From NCBI GenBank assembly GCA_032718475.1, contig JAUCBJ010001161.1:57430-121429 (forward strand): DNA of 64,000 nt, written 5' to 3'. The translations under genes and the position numbers were made by a program. The notes under the pieces were generated by a model. The model made no database searches. It was given only the letters and a program-made list of their open reading frames with translations, and was not told where the DNA came from. Of the stretch, positions 33,515 through 47,481 are shown one piece after another (positions within the stretch are counted from its first letter, which is position 1; each line of letters opens with the position of its first letter). The DNA is from Nemertoderma westbladi (taxonomy: Eukaryota > Xenacoelomorpha > Nemertodermatida > Nemertodermatidae).

Positions 33515-34740
33515 GCGATCAGATCATGATCTTGACCATGATCAGCAAAGATCAGTTTTGATCAGCAATCGGACACTCAAGGCTTGCTCCAATCGAAAAA
33601 CTTAACATTACAAAAAGAATCAGCGACCCCACATTAGTCATGATTCCCGTTAAAAGATTTTAAAAAAAGTGAATTCTTCCCGGTCAAAACGCAAGATCAT
33701 GATCGCGCCAAGATCGGACTTTGTAAAATCGTAACTAAGCATTTTGGATATAAACAATTACTGTAGGAAACGTTCAGAACACCGCCCTGAGTCGATTAAA
33801 AAAAAAATTGGCTCGATCGGACAACCGGTTCTCGAGATCTGATACATGATCATTAAAGATCATATTTTTTGGTTTTTTCCAATTTTCTCGAAAACTTTGT
33901 TCGAGACCCCCGGATTTTTTTTTACGAATCGACTTCTAATAAGAAGGGGCAACTTTTAAGCATTTCGAAATTTTCAAAAAGCGATTTGATCAGGCCGCGA
34001 TCAGAAAAGATCGTGTTTTTGGTTTTATTTCGAAGACCAAGTCCTGGGATTTCACCGTATGGAAAAACTTAACATCACAAAAAGATTCCTCACCCTCGAA
34101 TTATGGGGGGTAGCCAAAATTTGGGCATAAAAAAGTTCAAGTCTAGTGGGTCAAAACTCAAGATCATGATCGCGAAAAGATCAGTATATTTAAAATCGAA
34201 TCTAAGCATTTTTCTAATAAACATTCATTGTAAGAAATGTTCAATGGTCTATTCTGAGTTGATTAAAAAAAAAATTGGCTCGATCGGACAACCGGTTCTC
34301 GAGATCAGATACCTGATCATAAAAGATCGTGTTTTTCGGTTTTTCCCGATTTTCTCGAAAACTTTGTTTGAGACCCCCGATTTTTTTTTTACTAATCGAC
34401 TTCTATTAAGAAGGGGCAACTTTTAAGCATTTCGAAATTTTCAAAAAGCGATTTGATCAGGCCATGATCAGGAAAGATCATGTTTTCGGTTTTATTTCAA
34501 AGACCAAGTCCTGTGAGTTCACCGTATGAAAAAACTTAACATTACAAAAAGATTCCTCACCCTCGAATTAGGGGGGGTAGCCAAAATTTGGGCATAAAAA
34601 AGTTCAATTCTAGGGGGTCAAAAGATCATGATCGCGAAATGATCAGTTTTTTCGAAATTACTTCTAAACATTTTGGGGCAAAATTTTCAAACCAAAAAAC
34701 ATTCACTGGAGTGTTCTAAGTAGATTAAAGAAAATTTCGA
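33515..34740. repeat. GATC-rich tandem repeat, period about 467 bp
   Basis: Units meet at GATTAAAAAAAAAATTGGCT (33794 and 34261). A partial unit precedes the first and a diverged partial unit follows the second. Each contains several TGATCA/GATCATGATC palindromes. Open frames inside it follow the repeat and do not look like genes. Confidence 0.85.
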
Positions 34741-35980
34741 CTCAATAGGCCTACCGGTACCAGAGATATGGTCATCCAAAGTCTGCGTCCGGTAATTCGA
34801 AATTATTTCGAAAACCCTTGATCGAATTTTTTTCTTGAAAATATGTGAATGTACAGTTAGTGGACCCGCATCTAACGATATATCATAATCCATGTTTCGG
34901 ATGACAGGTACCGGTGAAATCAGACTTTACCGAAAAAAAATTCAAATTTTAGCTACTCATGTCTGACTATCTCGAAAACTATAACAGGTATGGAAATACT
35001 TTCACTGCAAGAAATGTTTGCCTATCCAATGCGCTTCTAACTCTGTGCTCGGATTTTGCGTAGTGTCAGAACCTACTACTTAACCCCCCCAGCGGAGGGA
35101 ACGGAGTGACCGGAGCGCCAGTACTATCTTTCATTATAATGAAGTAATAAGGGCGGTGGGTGGGGTAGGTGGTGAACACTATTTATAGGGTGGAGGGAGG
35201 GTCTAGTATATTACTTTATGATATTTGATTTATTTGCAATATAGTTTAGCTGCCTCAGTCTTATTTGTAATATATTATACATTATACCAAATTATATCAA
35301 GTTTTAACATACTACATTGTCTACCTGTAGGAGAAATATACAATGTAGGGCTCATAATATATTTATAAATAGATTTAGTATATTTACATTGTATAACAGA
35401 GTTCATTGATACTATTATGGTATTATTCTAAAGACGCCGCTTTGATATATCTGATCAAATGGCAATTTCTGGTATATTATCTATTTCACTATCTTGGGTT
35501 TTGGGTATATCATTCAATTTTTAAAACTATAATAATAAACATTTACTTCACTTCTTGTTTACTCGCATGGATATATTAATATAAAATACGCCAGTATAAT
35601 ATCTTATGGGGCCAAACCCAGCGTAATCAGAGTAATGTTTAATTATTATTTCAATTGGCACATTGAAGTAAGTAGTACATGAGTTTGATACAATAATTAT
35701 GAATCCGTATCTTATTCTACTTTGTCTATATGATTATGTTACTATAATAATGTCTACTTTATCACTTTCGGTTTAAACCGATCTCCTTTACTATTACTTA
35801 CTACTTATACTACTACTACTACTACTATTATTACTACTACTGACTACTGCAGAGTTAGGTGTATATTACAAGAGGACGGGGTTCGTGATTATTAGTTATT
35901 ATACAAGTGCCCCTCGGCTATAGAGAGTCCACCCTCGGTTGCTTACTGGATTGAGCTGATTCGAGTTAAATCGCTTAGCC
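34741..35980. other. Right interior of the 4.9-kb element, AT-rich
   Basis: No gene is seen. It contains a TAC microsatellite at 35803-35843. Confidence 0.45.
35803..35843. repeat. TAC trinucleotide microsatellite
   Basis: A run of ACT/TAC triplets with an ATT interruption. Confidence 0.85.
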
Positions 35981-37154
35981 AAAACGACCAAGTAGCCCAT
36001 AGGAATACACTACATTTTTTTGGTGATTTTGGTCATTTTGGCCGCCAAAACGACCAAGTTAATGTTTATTGGGATTGGGACTGTAGTGATATAGTGGGGG
36101 TAGGGATTGGTCCCAAGTCGTAATACCTTAAAGTTATGCTTACAAATAACCATTTTATAAATTTGAACATCTGTTTAGCATGGTTGCCCTGGTAACTGGA
36201 TTTTTTAATTATCCCCAATGAGCTCCACTATTGTCCTTATCATTGAGTTGAGAAACCCCAAGTTTATATCTATTGCGGTTATTCTATAAATAGAGTTATG
36301 AATATAGACTTGAATTATATAATCTGTAATAAACTCCAGTTACCACGGTAACTAGATATTTCTGGAATGTTTTGAGTTTCACTAAAAGTTCCAACTAGTG
36401 GTCTAGTTAACACATAACCAGTTTCGTAAAATTTTATCGCGAAGTATACGTCCAAATGAGTAATTTTGGTATAAAAACATCTGTTTTCAGCGGTTGTCAT
36501 GGAAACTGCAAAATAGAACAATGAAATTTGGACGCAGAAAAAGTTATATAGTGGGGGTAGGGGTTGGTGCCAAGTCATAACACCTTGTCCTTAGGCTTCA
36601 AATTAACATTTTATAAACTTTAACATCTGTTTATCCCGGTTGCCAAGGTAACTGGATTTTCTATTTAACCTCAATCGGCTCTGCTATGGACCATATTATA
36701 GTGGTGATGAGAAACCCCAAGTTTATATCTATTATAGTTTTCCTACAAATAGAGTTTTAAATATTGACTTGAAATACATAGACTTTTTTCTAAGTCCGTT
36801 GTCATGAAAACCAGATTTTTCCTGGATATGAAACCCAGCCCAAAAGATGCGCCTCGACGAGTAGTATATACATGCAAAATTTCAGGGTATTATGCAAAAT
36901 TTCAGAGAATTTTTTTGAAGTCCATTGCCATGGAAACCAGATTTTTCCTGGATATGAGACCCGGCCCAAAAGATGCGTCTCGTCGAGTAGTATATACATG
37001 CAAAATTTCAGGGTACTTTTAAAGGCTAGATTTGCCGGGGGTCAAAAAAAACCAAATCTGCCTCACACAAGTAAAATAGCCCACTATGAATAGACCATCT
37101 CAGCTAAGGAAAATCTTTCTTAGCGAAAGTAGTTGATTTTCCTTAACTTCGTGG

Positions 37155-38371
37155 ACAAAGGGCCACAATTTGGTTTGTTGCTTAGCCTAGTTTAGTAGCA
37201 TTTGCCAATAAATAACTTCTATTCCTATGGAAACTGGAGTTCTCTGGAACTGTTGGTTTTACCTTTGAAAAAAGATTCAGTCCAGATTGTGGTTCAGATA
37301 ACACATACCAAGTTTCAGAAAATATTGTAGTTTATGTCCAAATTACCGATTTTCTATCAAAATGCATCTGTTTGCAGTGGTTGTCATGGAAACTGAAAAA
37401 TAAAACATGTAATTCGGATACAGAATAAGTCATATAGTGGGGGTAGGTCTTGGTCCCAAGTCATTATAGACTATTAACTAGTGCTTCAAATTATCATTTT
37501 ATAAATTTTAACATATGTTTAGTCTTGTTGCTATGGTAACTGGATTGTGTAATTAACCTCGAACGGCTTGTATATGGACCTTATAAATGTGTTGCAAAAC
37601 CCCAAGTTTATATATATTACAGTTTTTCTCCAAATAGAGTTATGATTATAGACTTGAATGATATATAACTTTAAAAAAACTACAGTTACCATGGTAACTA
37701 GATATTTCTGGAATGTTTTGAGTTTCACTAAAAGTTCCAACTAGTGGTCCAGATAACACATACCTAGTTTCGTAAAATTTTATCGTGAAGTCTATGTACA
37801 AATGAATAATTTTCGTATAAAAACATCTGTTTTCAGCGGTTGTCAAGGTAACTGCAAAATAGAACAATCAAATTCGGACGCAGAATAAGTTATATAGTGG
37901 GGGTAGGGGTTGGTCCCAAGTCATAACACCTTGTCCTTAGGCTTCAAATTATCATTTTATAAATGTTAACATCTGTTTAGCCTGGTTGCCAAGGTAACTG
38001 GATTTTCTATTTAACCTCAATCGGCTCTGCTATGGACCTTATAGATGAGTTGAGAAACCCCAAGTTTATATCTATTATAGTTTCCCTACAAATAGAGTTT
38101 TAAATATTGACTTGAAATACAGAGACTTTTTTATAAGTCCGTTGCCATGGAAACCAGATTTTTCCTGGAGATGAGACCCATCCCACACGACGCGCCTTGA
38201 TGAGTTGTATATACATGCAAAATTTCAGGGTACTTTTAAAGGCTAGTTTTTTCCCCGACCAAAAAAAACCAAATCTGCCCCATACAAGTAAAATAGCCCA
38301 CTATGAATAGACCATCTCAGCTAAGGAAAATCTTTCTTAGCGAAAGTAGTTGATTTTCCTTAGCTTCGTGG
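37155..38371 (-). mobile_element. HINE-like repeat copy 5, lacking the hairpin end
   Basis: It begins ACAAAGGGCCAC, internal to the family, directly after the right end of copy 4, so the left 50 bp (hairpin and CTAG) are missing. The right end is complete. Exact X-box at 37685-37698. Confidence 0.8.
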
Positions 38372-38389
38372 AACTTCGAACGGCTTGTA

Positions 38390-39657
38390 CTAGAAAGGCA
38401 TTTCCTAAAGGAAATGCAACCACGAAGCTAAGGAAAATTAAACAAACGGCCACAATTTGGTTCGTTGCTTAGCCTAGTTTAGTAGCATTTGCCAATAAAT
38501 AACTTCTATTCCCATGGAAACTAGAGTTCTCTGGAACTGTTGGTTTTACCTTTGAAAAAAGATTCAGTCCAGATTGTTTTTCAGATAACACATATCGAGT
38601 TTCAGAAAATATTGTAGTTTATGTCCAAATTACAGATTTTCTATCAAAATGCATCTGTTTGCAGTGGTTGTCATGGAAACTGAAAAATAGAACAATGTAA
38701 TTCGGATGCAGAATAAGTCATATAGTGGGGGTAGGTGTTGGTCCCAAGTCATAATACTATTAAATTGTGCTTCAAATTATCATTTTATTAATTTTAACAT
38801 CTGTTTACTCTTGTTGCTATGGTAAATGGATTTTCTAATTAACTTCGAACGGCTTGTATATGGACCTTATAGATGAGTTGCAAAACCCCAAGTTTATATA
38901 TATTACAGTTTTTCTCCAAATAGAGTTATGATTATAGACTTGAATGATATATAACTTTAAAAAAACTACAGTTACCATGGTAACTAGATATTTCTGGAAT
39001 GTTTTGAGTTTCACTAAAAGTTCCAACTAGTGGTCCAGATAACACATACCTAGTTTCGTAAAATTTTATCGTGAAGTCTATGTACAAATGAATAATTTTC
39101 GTATAAAAACATCTGTTTTCAGCGGTTGTCAAGGTAACTGCAAAATAGAACAATCAAATTCGGACGCAGAATAAGTTATATAGTGGGGGTAGGGATTGGT
39201 CCCAAGTCATCACACCTTAACCTTAGGCTTCAAATTAACATTTTAAAAATTTTAACATCTGTTTAGCCCGGTTGCCAAGGTAACTGGATTTTCTATTTAA
39301 CCTCAATCGGCTCTGCTATGGACCTTATAGTTGTGTTGAGAAACCCCAAGTTTATATGTATTATAGTTTTCCTACAAATAGAGTTACAAATATTGACTTG
39401 AAATACATAGACTTTTTTCTAAGTCCGTTGCCATGGAAACCAGATTTTTCCTGGAGATGAGACCCATCCCACACGACGCGCCTTGATGAGTTGTATATAC
39501 ATGCAAAATTTCAGGGTACTTTTAAAGGCTAGTTTTTTCCCCGACCAAAAAAAACCAAATCTGCCTCACACAAGTAAAATAGCCCACTATGAATAGACCA
39601 TCTCAGCTAAGGAAAATCTTTCTTAGCGAAAGTAGTTGATTTTCCTTAGCTTCGTGG
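38390..39657 (-). mobile_element. HINE-like repeat copy 6
   Basis: Full length, left end CTAGAAAGG. Exact X-box at 38971-38984. Its 3' two-thirds resemble copy 5 with an offset of 1286 bp. Confidence 0.85.
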
Positions 39658-39934
39658 ATTGCGGTTTTTCTACAAATAGAGTTATGAATATAGACTGGAA
39701 TGATATAGACTTTATTAATATACAGTTACCAAGGTAACTATATATTTCTTGAATGATTTGAGTTTCACTAAAAGTTCCAACTAGTGGTCCAGATAACACA
39801 TTCCCAGTTTCGTAAAATTTTATCGCAAAGTCTATATCCAAATGAGTAATTTTTGTATAAAAACATCTGTTTTTAGCGGTTGTCATGGTAACTGCAAAAT
39901 TAAACAATGAAATTCGGACGCAGAATAAGTCATA
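39658..39934 (-). mobile_element. HINE-like repeat fragment
   Basis: 277 bp of monomer sequence without ends, between copies 6 and 7. It is the remnant of a host copy into which its neighbours inserted. Confidence 0.7.
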
Positions 39935-42114
39935 CTAGAAAGGCATTTCCTTAAGGAAATGCAACCACGAAGCTAAGGAAAATTAAACACACTTTGACTC
40001 ATCAGTTCATTGGTTCTAGTTAAAAGTCATCTGTCTTAATTCAACTCCCATCACCATGGCAACTGGAGTTTTCTAGAACTGCTCGGTTTTACATTAAGAT
40101 CAAGTTTGTGGTTCCAGGTGACACAAATTGACTTCAAGGAAGTTTCATTGAGTAGATGATGTCCAAAATTAAAGATGTATTTTTGTTAAAACATCAGTTT
40201 GCAGTGGTTGTCTTGGAAACTGATAAATATAACAACGTTAATTGGATGCAGAATAAGTGATATAGTGGGGGCAGGGGTTGGTCCCAAGTCGTAATATCTT
40301 AATGTTATGGTTTAAATAATCATTTTATAAATTTGAACATCTGTTTAGCCTGGTTGCCCTGGTAACTAAATTTTCTAATTGACCTCAATAAGCGCAACTA
40401 TTGTCCTTATCAATGAGTTGAAAAACTTCAAGTTTCGATCTATTATGGTTGTTGTACAAATAGAGTTATGAATATATACTTTAATGTAATAGATTTTAAT
40501 AAACTCCAGTTACCATGGTAACTAGATTTTTCTAGAAGTTTTGAGTTTTTTAAAAAGTTCCAAATAGGAGTCCAGATAACACATACCCAGTTTCAGAGAA
40601 TGTTATCATTTAGTCTATGTACAAAATGAATAATTTTTGTGTCAAAACATCTGTTTTTAGCGGTTGCCATGGAAACTGAGAAATAGAACAATGTAATTCG
40701 GATGCAGAATAAGTCATATAGTGGGGGTAGGGGTTAGTCCCAAGTCATAATACTACTAACTTGTGCTTCAAATTATCATTTTATAAATTTTAACATCTGT
40801 TTAGACTTGTTGCTATGGTAACTGTATTTTCTAATTAATTTGGATTAATTTAATTAATTGGATATGGATCTTATAGATGAGTTGCAAAACCCCAAGTTTA
40901 TATATATTACAGTTTTGCTACAAATAGAGTTATCAATATAGACTTGAATGATATAGAGTTTAATAAACTACAGTTACCATGGTAACTAAATTTCTGGAAT
41001 AATTTAAGTTTCACTAAAAGTTCCAACTAGTGGTCCAGATAACACATACCCAGTTTTGTAAAATTGTATCGTGAAGTCTATGTCCAAATTAATAAGTTTT
41101 GAATAAAAACATCTGTTTTCAGCGGTTGTCATGGTAACTGCAAAATAGAACAATCAAATTCGGACGCAGAATAAGTTATATAATGGGGGTAGGTCTTGTT
41201 CCCAAGTCATAATACTATTAACTTGTACTTCAAATTATCATTTTATAAATTTAACATCTGTTTTGTCTTATTGCTATGGTAATTGGATTGTGTAACTAAC
41301 CTCAAATGGATTGTATATGGACCTTACAGATGAGTTGCAAAACCCCAAATTTATATTTATTACATTATTTTGCTACAAATAGAGTATTGAATTTAGACTT
41401 GAATGATATAGACTTTAATAAACTCCAGTTACCATGGTAACAAGATATTTCTGGAATGTTTTCAGTTTCACTAAAAGTTCCAACTAGTGGTCCAGATAAC
41501 ACATTCCCAGTCTTGTAAAATTTTATCGCGAAGTCTATGTCCAAATGAGTAATTTTTGTATAAAAACATCTGTTTTCAGCGGTTGTCATGGTAACTGCAA
41601 AATAGAACAATCAAATTTGGACGCAGAATAAGTTATATAGTGGGGGTAGGGATTGGTCCCAAGTCATAACACCTTCTCCTTAGGCTTCAAATTAACATTT
41701 TATAAATTTTAACATCTGTTTAGCCCGGTTGCCAAGGTAACTGGATTTTCTATTTAACCTCAATCGGCTCTGCTATGGACCTTATAGTTGAGTTGAGAAA
41801 CCCCAAGTTTATATCTATTATAGTTTTCCTACAAATAGAGTTATAAATTTTGACTTGAAATGCATAGACTTTATTTAAAGTCCGTTGCCATGGAAACCAG
41901 ATTTTTCCTGGATATGAGACTCATCCCACACGACGTGCCTTGATGAGTAGTATATACATGCAAAATTTCAGGGTACTTTTAAAGGCTAGTTTTTGCTGGA
42001 CTTAAAAAACACTAAATCTGCCTCACACAAGTAAAATAGCCCACTATGAACAGACCATCTCAGCTAAGGAAAATCTTTCTTAGCGAAAGTACTTGATTTT
42101 CCTCAGCTTCGTGG
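39935..42114 (-). mobile_element. HINE-like repeat copy 7, expanded (2.18 kb)
   Basis: This long form has about 13 X-box-like motifs (from 40053 to 41884), three of them exact (40509, 40973, 41428). The hairpin reads GCATTTCCTTAAGGAAATGC, a perfect palindrome. The right arm has CTCAGCTTCGTGG. Confidence 0.85.
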
Positions 42115-42172
42115 ATCAAAATGCATCTGTTTGCAGTGGTTGTCATGGTAACTGAAAAATAGAACAATGTAA

Positions 42173-43439
42173 CTAGAAAGGCATTTCCTAAAGGAAATGC
42201 AACCACGAAGCTAAGGAAAATTAAACAAACGGCCACAATTAGTTTGTTGCTTAGCCTAGTTTAGTAGCATTTGACAATAATTAACTTCTATTCCCATGGA
42301 AACTAGAGTTCTGTGGAACTGTTGTTTTAACCTTTGAAAAAAGATTCAGTACAGATTGTGGTTCAGATAACACATATACAAAGTTTCAGAAAATATTGTA
42401 GTTTATGTCCAAATTACCGATTTTCTATCAAAATGCATCTGTTTGTAGTGGTTGTCATGGAAACTGAAAAATAGAACAATGTAATTCGGATGCAGAATAA
42501 GTCATATAGTGGGGGTAGGTGTTGGTCCCAAGTCTTAATAGTATTAACTTGTGCTTCAAATTATCATTTTATAAATTTTAACATCTGTTTAGTCTTGTTG
42601 CTATGGTGACTGGAATTTCTAATTAACCTCGAACGGCTTGGATATGAACCTTATAATTGAGTTGAGAAACCCCAAGTTTATATCTATTGCGGTTTTTCTA
42701 CAAATTGAGTTATGAATATAGACTTGAATGATATAATCTGTAATAAACTCCAGTTACCACGGTAACTAGATATTTCTGGAATGATTTGAGTTTCACTAAA
42801 AGTTCCAACTAGTGGTCCAGATAACACATACCCAGTTTTGTAAAATTTTATCGTGAAGTCTATGTCCAAATGAATAAGTTTTGAATAAAAACATCTGTTT
42901 TCAGCGGTTGTCATGGTAACTGAAAAATAGAACAATGTAATTCGGATGCAGAATAAGTTATATAGTGGGGGTAGGGGTTGGCCCCAAGTCATAACACCTT
43001 GCCCTTAGGCCTCAAATCAACATTTTATAAATTTTAACATCTGTTTATCCCGGTTGCCAAGGTAACTGGATTTTCTATTTAGCTTCAATCGGATCTGCTA
43101 TGGACCTTATAGTTGTGTTGCGAAACCCCAAGTTTATATCTATTATAGTTTTCCTACAAATAGAGTTGTAAATATTGACTTGAAATACATAGACTTTTTT
43201 TGAAGTCCGTTGCCATGGAAACCAGATTTTTCCTGCATATGAGACCCGGCCCAAAAGATGCGCCTCGTCGAGTAGTATATACATGCAAAATTTCAGGGTA
43301 CTTTTAAAGGCTAGTTTTTTCACCGGTCAAAAAAAACCAAATCTGCCCCATACAAGTAAAATAGCCCACTATGAATAGACCATCTCAGCTAAGGAAAATC
43401 TTTCTTAGCGAAAGTAGTTGATTTTCCTTAGCTTCGTGG
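42173..43439 (-). mobile_element. HINE-like repeat copy 8
   Basis: A full-length copy with CTAG and CTTCGTGG ends and about seven monomers. A fragment of 58 bp separates it from copy 7. Confidence 0.85.
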
Positions 43440-43732
43440 AAATTGATTGTAAATTAAATTGGATGCGTAATTAGTGATATAGTGAGGGTAGGGATTGGTC
43501 CCAAGTCGTAATACCTTAATGTTATGCTTCAAATAACCATTTTATAAATTTGAACATCTGTTTGGCATGGTTGCCCTGGTAACTGGATTTTCTAATTAAC
43601 CTCAATCAGCTCGACTATTGTCCTTATCATTGAGTTGAGAAACCCCAAGTTTATATCTATTGCGGTTATTCTATAAATAGAGTTATGAATATAGACTTGA
43701 ATGATATAATCTGTAATAAACTCCAGTTACCA
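43440..43732 (-). mobile_element. HINE-like host fragment ending inside an X-box
   Basis: The fragment ends CTCCAGTTACCA, exactly half of the X-box palindrome. The complementary half, CGGTAAC, begins after the right end of copy 12 at 49988. 289 bp of this fragment are absent from the second duplication copy. Confidence 0.75.
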
Positions 43733-44966
43733 CTAGAAAGGCATTTCCTAAAGGAAATGCAACCACGAAGCTAAGGAAAATTAAACACTTTTTGACTCAT
43801 CACTTCATTGCTTTACAGAGTTAAGAGGCATATGCCTTTAAAACTTTTTCTAGAACTGCTGAGGTTTACATTAAGATCCGGTTTGTGGTTCCAGGTGACA
43901 CATACTTCAATTCAGTTTCATTGAGTAGTTAATGTGCAAAACTAAGGATTTAATTGTTAAAACGTCTGTTTGTAGTGGTTGTCATGGAAACTGAAAAATG
44001 GAACAATATAAATTGGATGCGGAATTAGTGATATAGTGGGGGTAGGGATTGGTCCCAAGTCGTAATACCTTAAAGTTATGCTTCAAATAACCATTTTATA
44101 AATTTGAACATCTGTTTAGCATGGTTGCCCTGGTAACTAGATTTTTTAATCAACCTCAATAAGGTCGACTATTGTCCTTATCATTGAGTTGAGAAACCCC
44201 AAGTTTATATCTATTGTGGTTATTCTATAAATAGAGTTATGAATATAGACTTGAATGATATAATCTGTAATAAACTCCAGTTACCATGGTAACTAGATAT
44301 TTCTGGAATGTTTTGAGTTTTACTAAAAGTTCCAACTAGTGGTCCAGATAACACATAACCAGATTCGTAAAATTTTATCGCGAAGTCTATGTCCAAATGA
44401 GTAATTTTTGTATAAAAACATCTGTTTTCAGCGGTTGTCATGGTAACTGAAAAATAGAACAATGTAATTCGGATGCAGAATAAGTTATATAGTGGGGGTA
44501 GGGGTTGGTCCCAAGTCATAACACCTTGCCCTTAGGCCTCAAATTAACATTTTATAAATTTTAACATCTGTTTATCCCGGTTGCCAAGGTAACTGGATTT
44601 TCTATTTAGCCTCAATCGGATCTGCTATGGACCTTATAGTTGTGTTGCGAAACCCCAAGTTTATATCTATTATAGTTTTCCTACAAATAGAGTTATAAAT
44701 ATTGACTTGAAATACATAGACTTTTTTCTAAGTCCGTTGCCATGGAAACCAGATTTTTCCTGGAGATGAGACCCATCCCACACGACGCGCCTTGATGAGT
44801 TGTATATACATGCAAAATTTCAGGGTACTTTTAAAGGCTAGTTTTTTCCCCGACCAAAAAAAACCAAATCTGCCTCACACAAGTAAAATAGCCCACTATG
44901 AATAGACCATCTCAGCTAAGGAAAATCTTTCTTAGCGAAAGTAGTTGATTTTCCTTAGCTTCGTGG
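43733..44966 (-). mobile_element. HINE-like repeat copy 9
   Basis: Full ends. The first (+ strand left) monomer is shortened, and the X-box between AAAACT and TTTTTCTAG is lost. Exact X-box at 44280-44293. Confidence 0.85.
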
Positions 44967-45243
44967 ATTGCGGTTTTTCTACAAATAGAGTTATGAATAT
45001 AGACTGGAATGATATAGACTTTATTAATATACAGTTACCAAGGTAACTATATATTTCTTGAATGATTTGAGTTTCACTAAAAGTTCCAACTAGTGGTCCA
45101 GATAACACATTCCCAGTTTCGTAAAATTTTATCGCAAAGTCTATATCCAAATGAGTAATTTTTGTATAAAAACATCTGTTTTTAGCGGTTGTCATGGTAA
45201 CTGCAAAATTAAACAATGAAATTCGGACGCAGAATAAGTCATA
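44967..45243 (-). mobile_element. HINE-like repeat fragment, second duplication copy
   Basis: Identical to 39658-39934. Confidence 0.75.
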
Positions 45244-47423
45244 CTAGAAAGGCATTTCCTTAAGGAAATGCAACCACGAAGCTAAGGAAAATTAAACACA
45301 CTTTGACTCATCAGTTCATTGGTTCTAGTTAAAAGTCATCTGTCTTAATTCAACTCCCATCACCATGGCAACTGGAGTTTTCTAGAACTGCTCGGTTTTA
45401 CATTAAGATCAAGTTTGTGGTTCCAGGTGACACAAATTGACTTCAAGGAAGTTTCATTGAGTAGATGATGTCCAAAATTAAAGATGTATTTTTGTTAAAA
45501 CATCAGTTTGCAGTGGTTGTCTTGGAAACTGATAAATATAACAACGTTAATTGGATGCAGAATAAGTGATATAGTGGGGGCAGGGGTTGGTCCCAAGTCG
45601 TAATATCTTAATGTTATGGTTTAAATAATCATTTTATAAATTTGAACATCTGTTTAGCCTGGTTGCCCTGGTAACTAAATTTTCTAATTGACCTCAATAA
45701 GCGCAACTATTGTCCTTATCAATGAGTTGAAAAACTTCAAGTTTCGATCTATTATGGTTGTTGTACAAATAGAGTTATGAATATATACTTTAATGTAATA
45801 GATTTTAATAAACTCCAGTTACCATGGTAACTAGATTTTTCTAGAAGTTTTGAGTTTTTTAAAAAGTTCCAAATAGGAGTCCAGATAACACATACCCAGT
45901 TTCAGAGAATGTTATCATTTAGTCTATGTACAAAATGAATAATTTTTGTGTCAAAACATCTGTTTTTAGCGGTTGCCATGGAAACTGAGAAATAGAACAA
46001 TGTAATTCGGATGCAGAATAAGTCATATAGTGGGGGTAGGGGTTAGTCCCAAGTCATAATACTACTAACTTGTGCTTCAAATTATCATTTTATAAATTTT
46101 AACATCTGTTTAGACTTGTTGCTATGGTAACTGTATTTTCTAATTAATTTGGATTAATTTAATTAATTGGATATGGATCTTATAGATGAGTTGCAAAACC
46201 CCAAGTTTATATATATTACAGTTTTGCTACAAATAGAGTTATCAATATAGACTTGAATGATATAGAGTTTAATAAACTACAGTTACCATGGTAACTAAAT
46301 TTCTGGAATAATTTAAGTTTCACTAAAAGTTCCAACTAGTGGTCCAGATAACACATACCCAGTTTTGTAAAATTGTATCGTGAAGTCTATGTCCAAATTA
46401 ATAAGTTTTGAATAAAAACATCTGTTTTCAGCGGTTGTCATGGTAACTGCAAAATAGAACAATCAAATTCGGACGCAGAATAAGTTATATAATGGGGGTA
46501 GGTCTTGTTCCCAAGTCATAATACTATTAACTTGTACTTCAAATTATCATTTTATAAATTTAACATCTGTTTTGTCTTATTGCTATGGTAATTGGATTGT
46601 GTAACTAACCTCAAATGGATTGTATATGGACCTTACAGATGAGTTGCAAAACCCCAAATTTATATTTATTACATTATTTTGCTACAAATAGAGTATTGAA
46701 TTTAGACTTGAATGATATAGACTTTAATAAACTCCAGTTACCATGGTAACAAGATATTTCTGGAATGTTTTCAGTTTCACTAAAAGTTCCAACTAGTGGT
46801 CCAGATAACACATTCCCAGTCTTGTAAAATTTTATCGCGAAGTCTATGTCCAAATGAGTAATTTTTGTATAAAAACATCTGTTTTCAGCGGTTGTCATGG
46901 TAACTGCAAAATAGAACAATCAAATTTGGACGCAGAATAAGTTATATAGTGGGGGTAGGGATTGGTCCCAAGTCATAACACCTTCTCCTTAGGCTTCAAA
47001 TTAACATTTTATAAATTTTAACATCTGTTTAGCCCGGTTGCCAAGGTAACTGGATTTTCTATTTAACCTCAATCGGCTCTGCTATGGACCTTATAGTTGA
47101 GTTGAGAAACCCCAAGTTTATATCTATTATAGTTTTCCTACAAATAGAGTTATAAATTTTGACTTGAAATGCATAGACTTTATTTAAAGTCCGTTGCCAT
47201 GGAAACCAGATTTTTCCTGGATATGAGACTCATCCCACACGACGTGCCTTGATGAGTAGTATATACATGCAAAATTTCAGGGTACTTTTAAAGGCTAGTT
47301 TTTGCTGGACTTAAAAAACACTAAATCTGCCTCACACAAGTAAAATAGCCCACTATGAACAGACCATCTCAGCTAAGGAAAATCTTTCTTAGCGAAAGTA
47401 CTTGATTTTCCTCAGCTTCGTGG
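45244..47423 (-). mobile_element. HINE-like repeat copy 10 (duplicate of copy 7)
   Basis: Same expanded 2.18-kb structure as copy 7. Exact X-boxes at 45818, 46282 and 46737. Confidence 0.85.
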
Positions 47424-47481
47424 ATCAAAATGCATCTGTTTGCAGTGGTTGTCATGGTAACTGAAAAATAGAACAATGTAA

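Larger units (their letters stand above)
31180..36083. mobile_element. 4.9-kb TA-flanked element with long terminal inverted repeats, no transposase seen
   Basis: The left end CAGTCCCAATCCCAATAAAC is repeated inverted at 36064-36083. The arms extend about 65 bp with mismatches (a GGTC-TTTTGGC-GCCAAAA block). The insertion is flanked by TA (31178-31179, 36084-36085), and removing it restores the host repeat, GAATTAGTGATATAG. A TA target and CAGT ends resemble Tc1/mariner-type non-autonomous elements. No D-D-E/D transposase frame was recognised. Inside are a fold-back element, a 22-bp minisatellite and a GATC-rich 467-bp tandem repeat, so the body is composite. Confidence 0.85.
30863..37154 (-). 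mobile_element. HINE-like repeat copy 4, split by a 4.9-kb TA-flanked element
   Basis: The left part is 30863-31179 and the right part 36084-37154; the host reading is continuous across the insertion. The right part has a local duplication of about 120 bp around 36800-36990. The right terminal hairpin is intact, with one change in CTTAACTTCGTGG. Confidence 0.8.
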
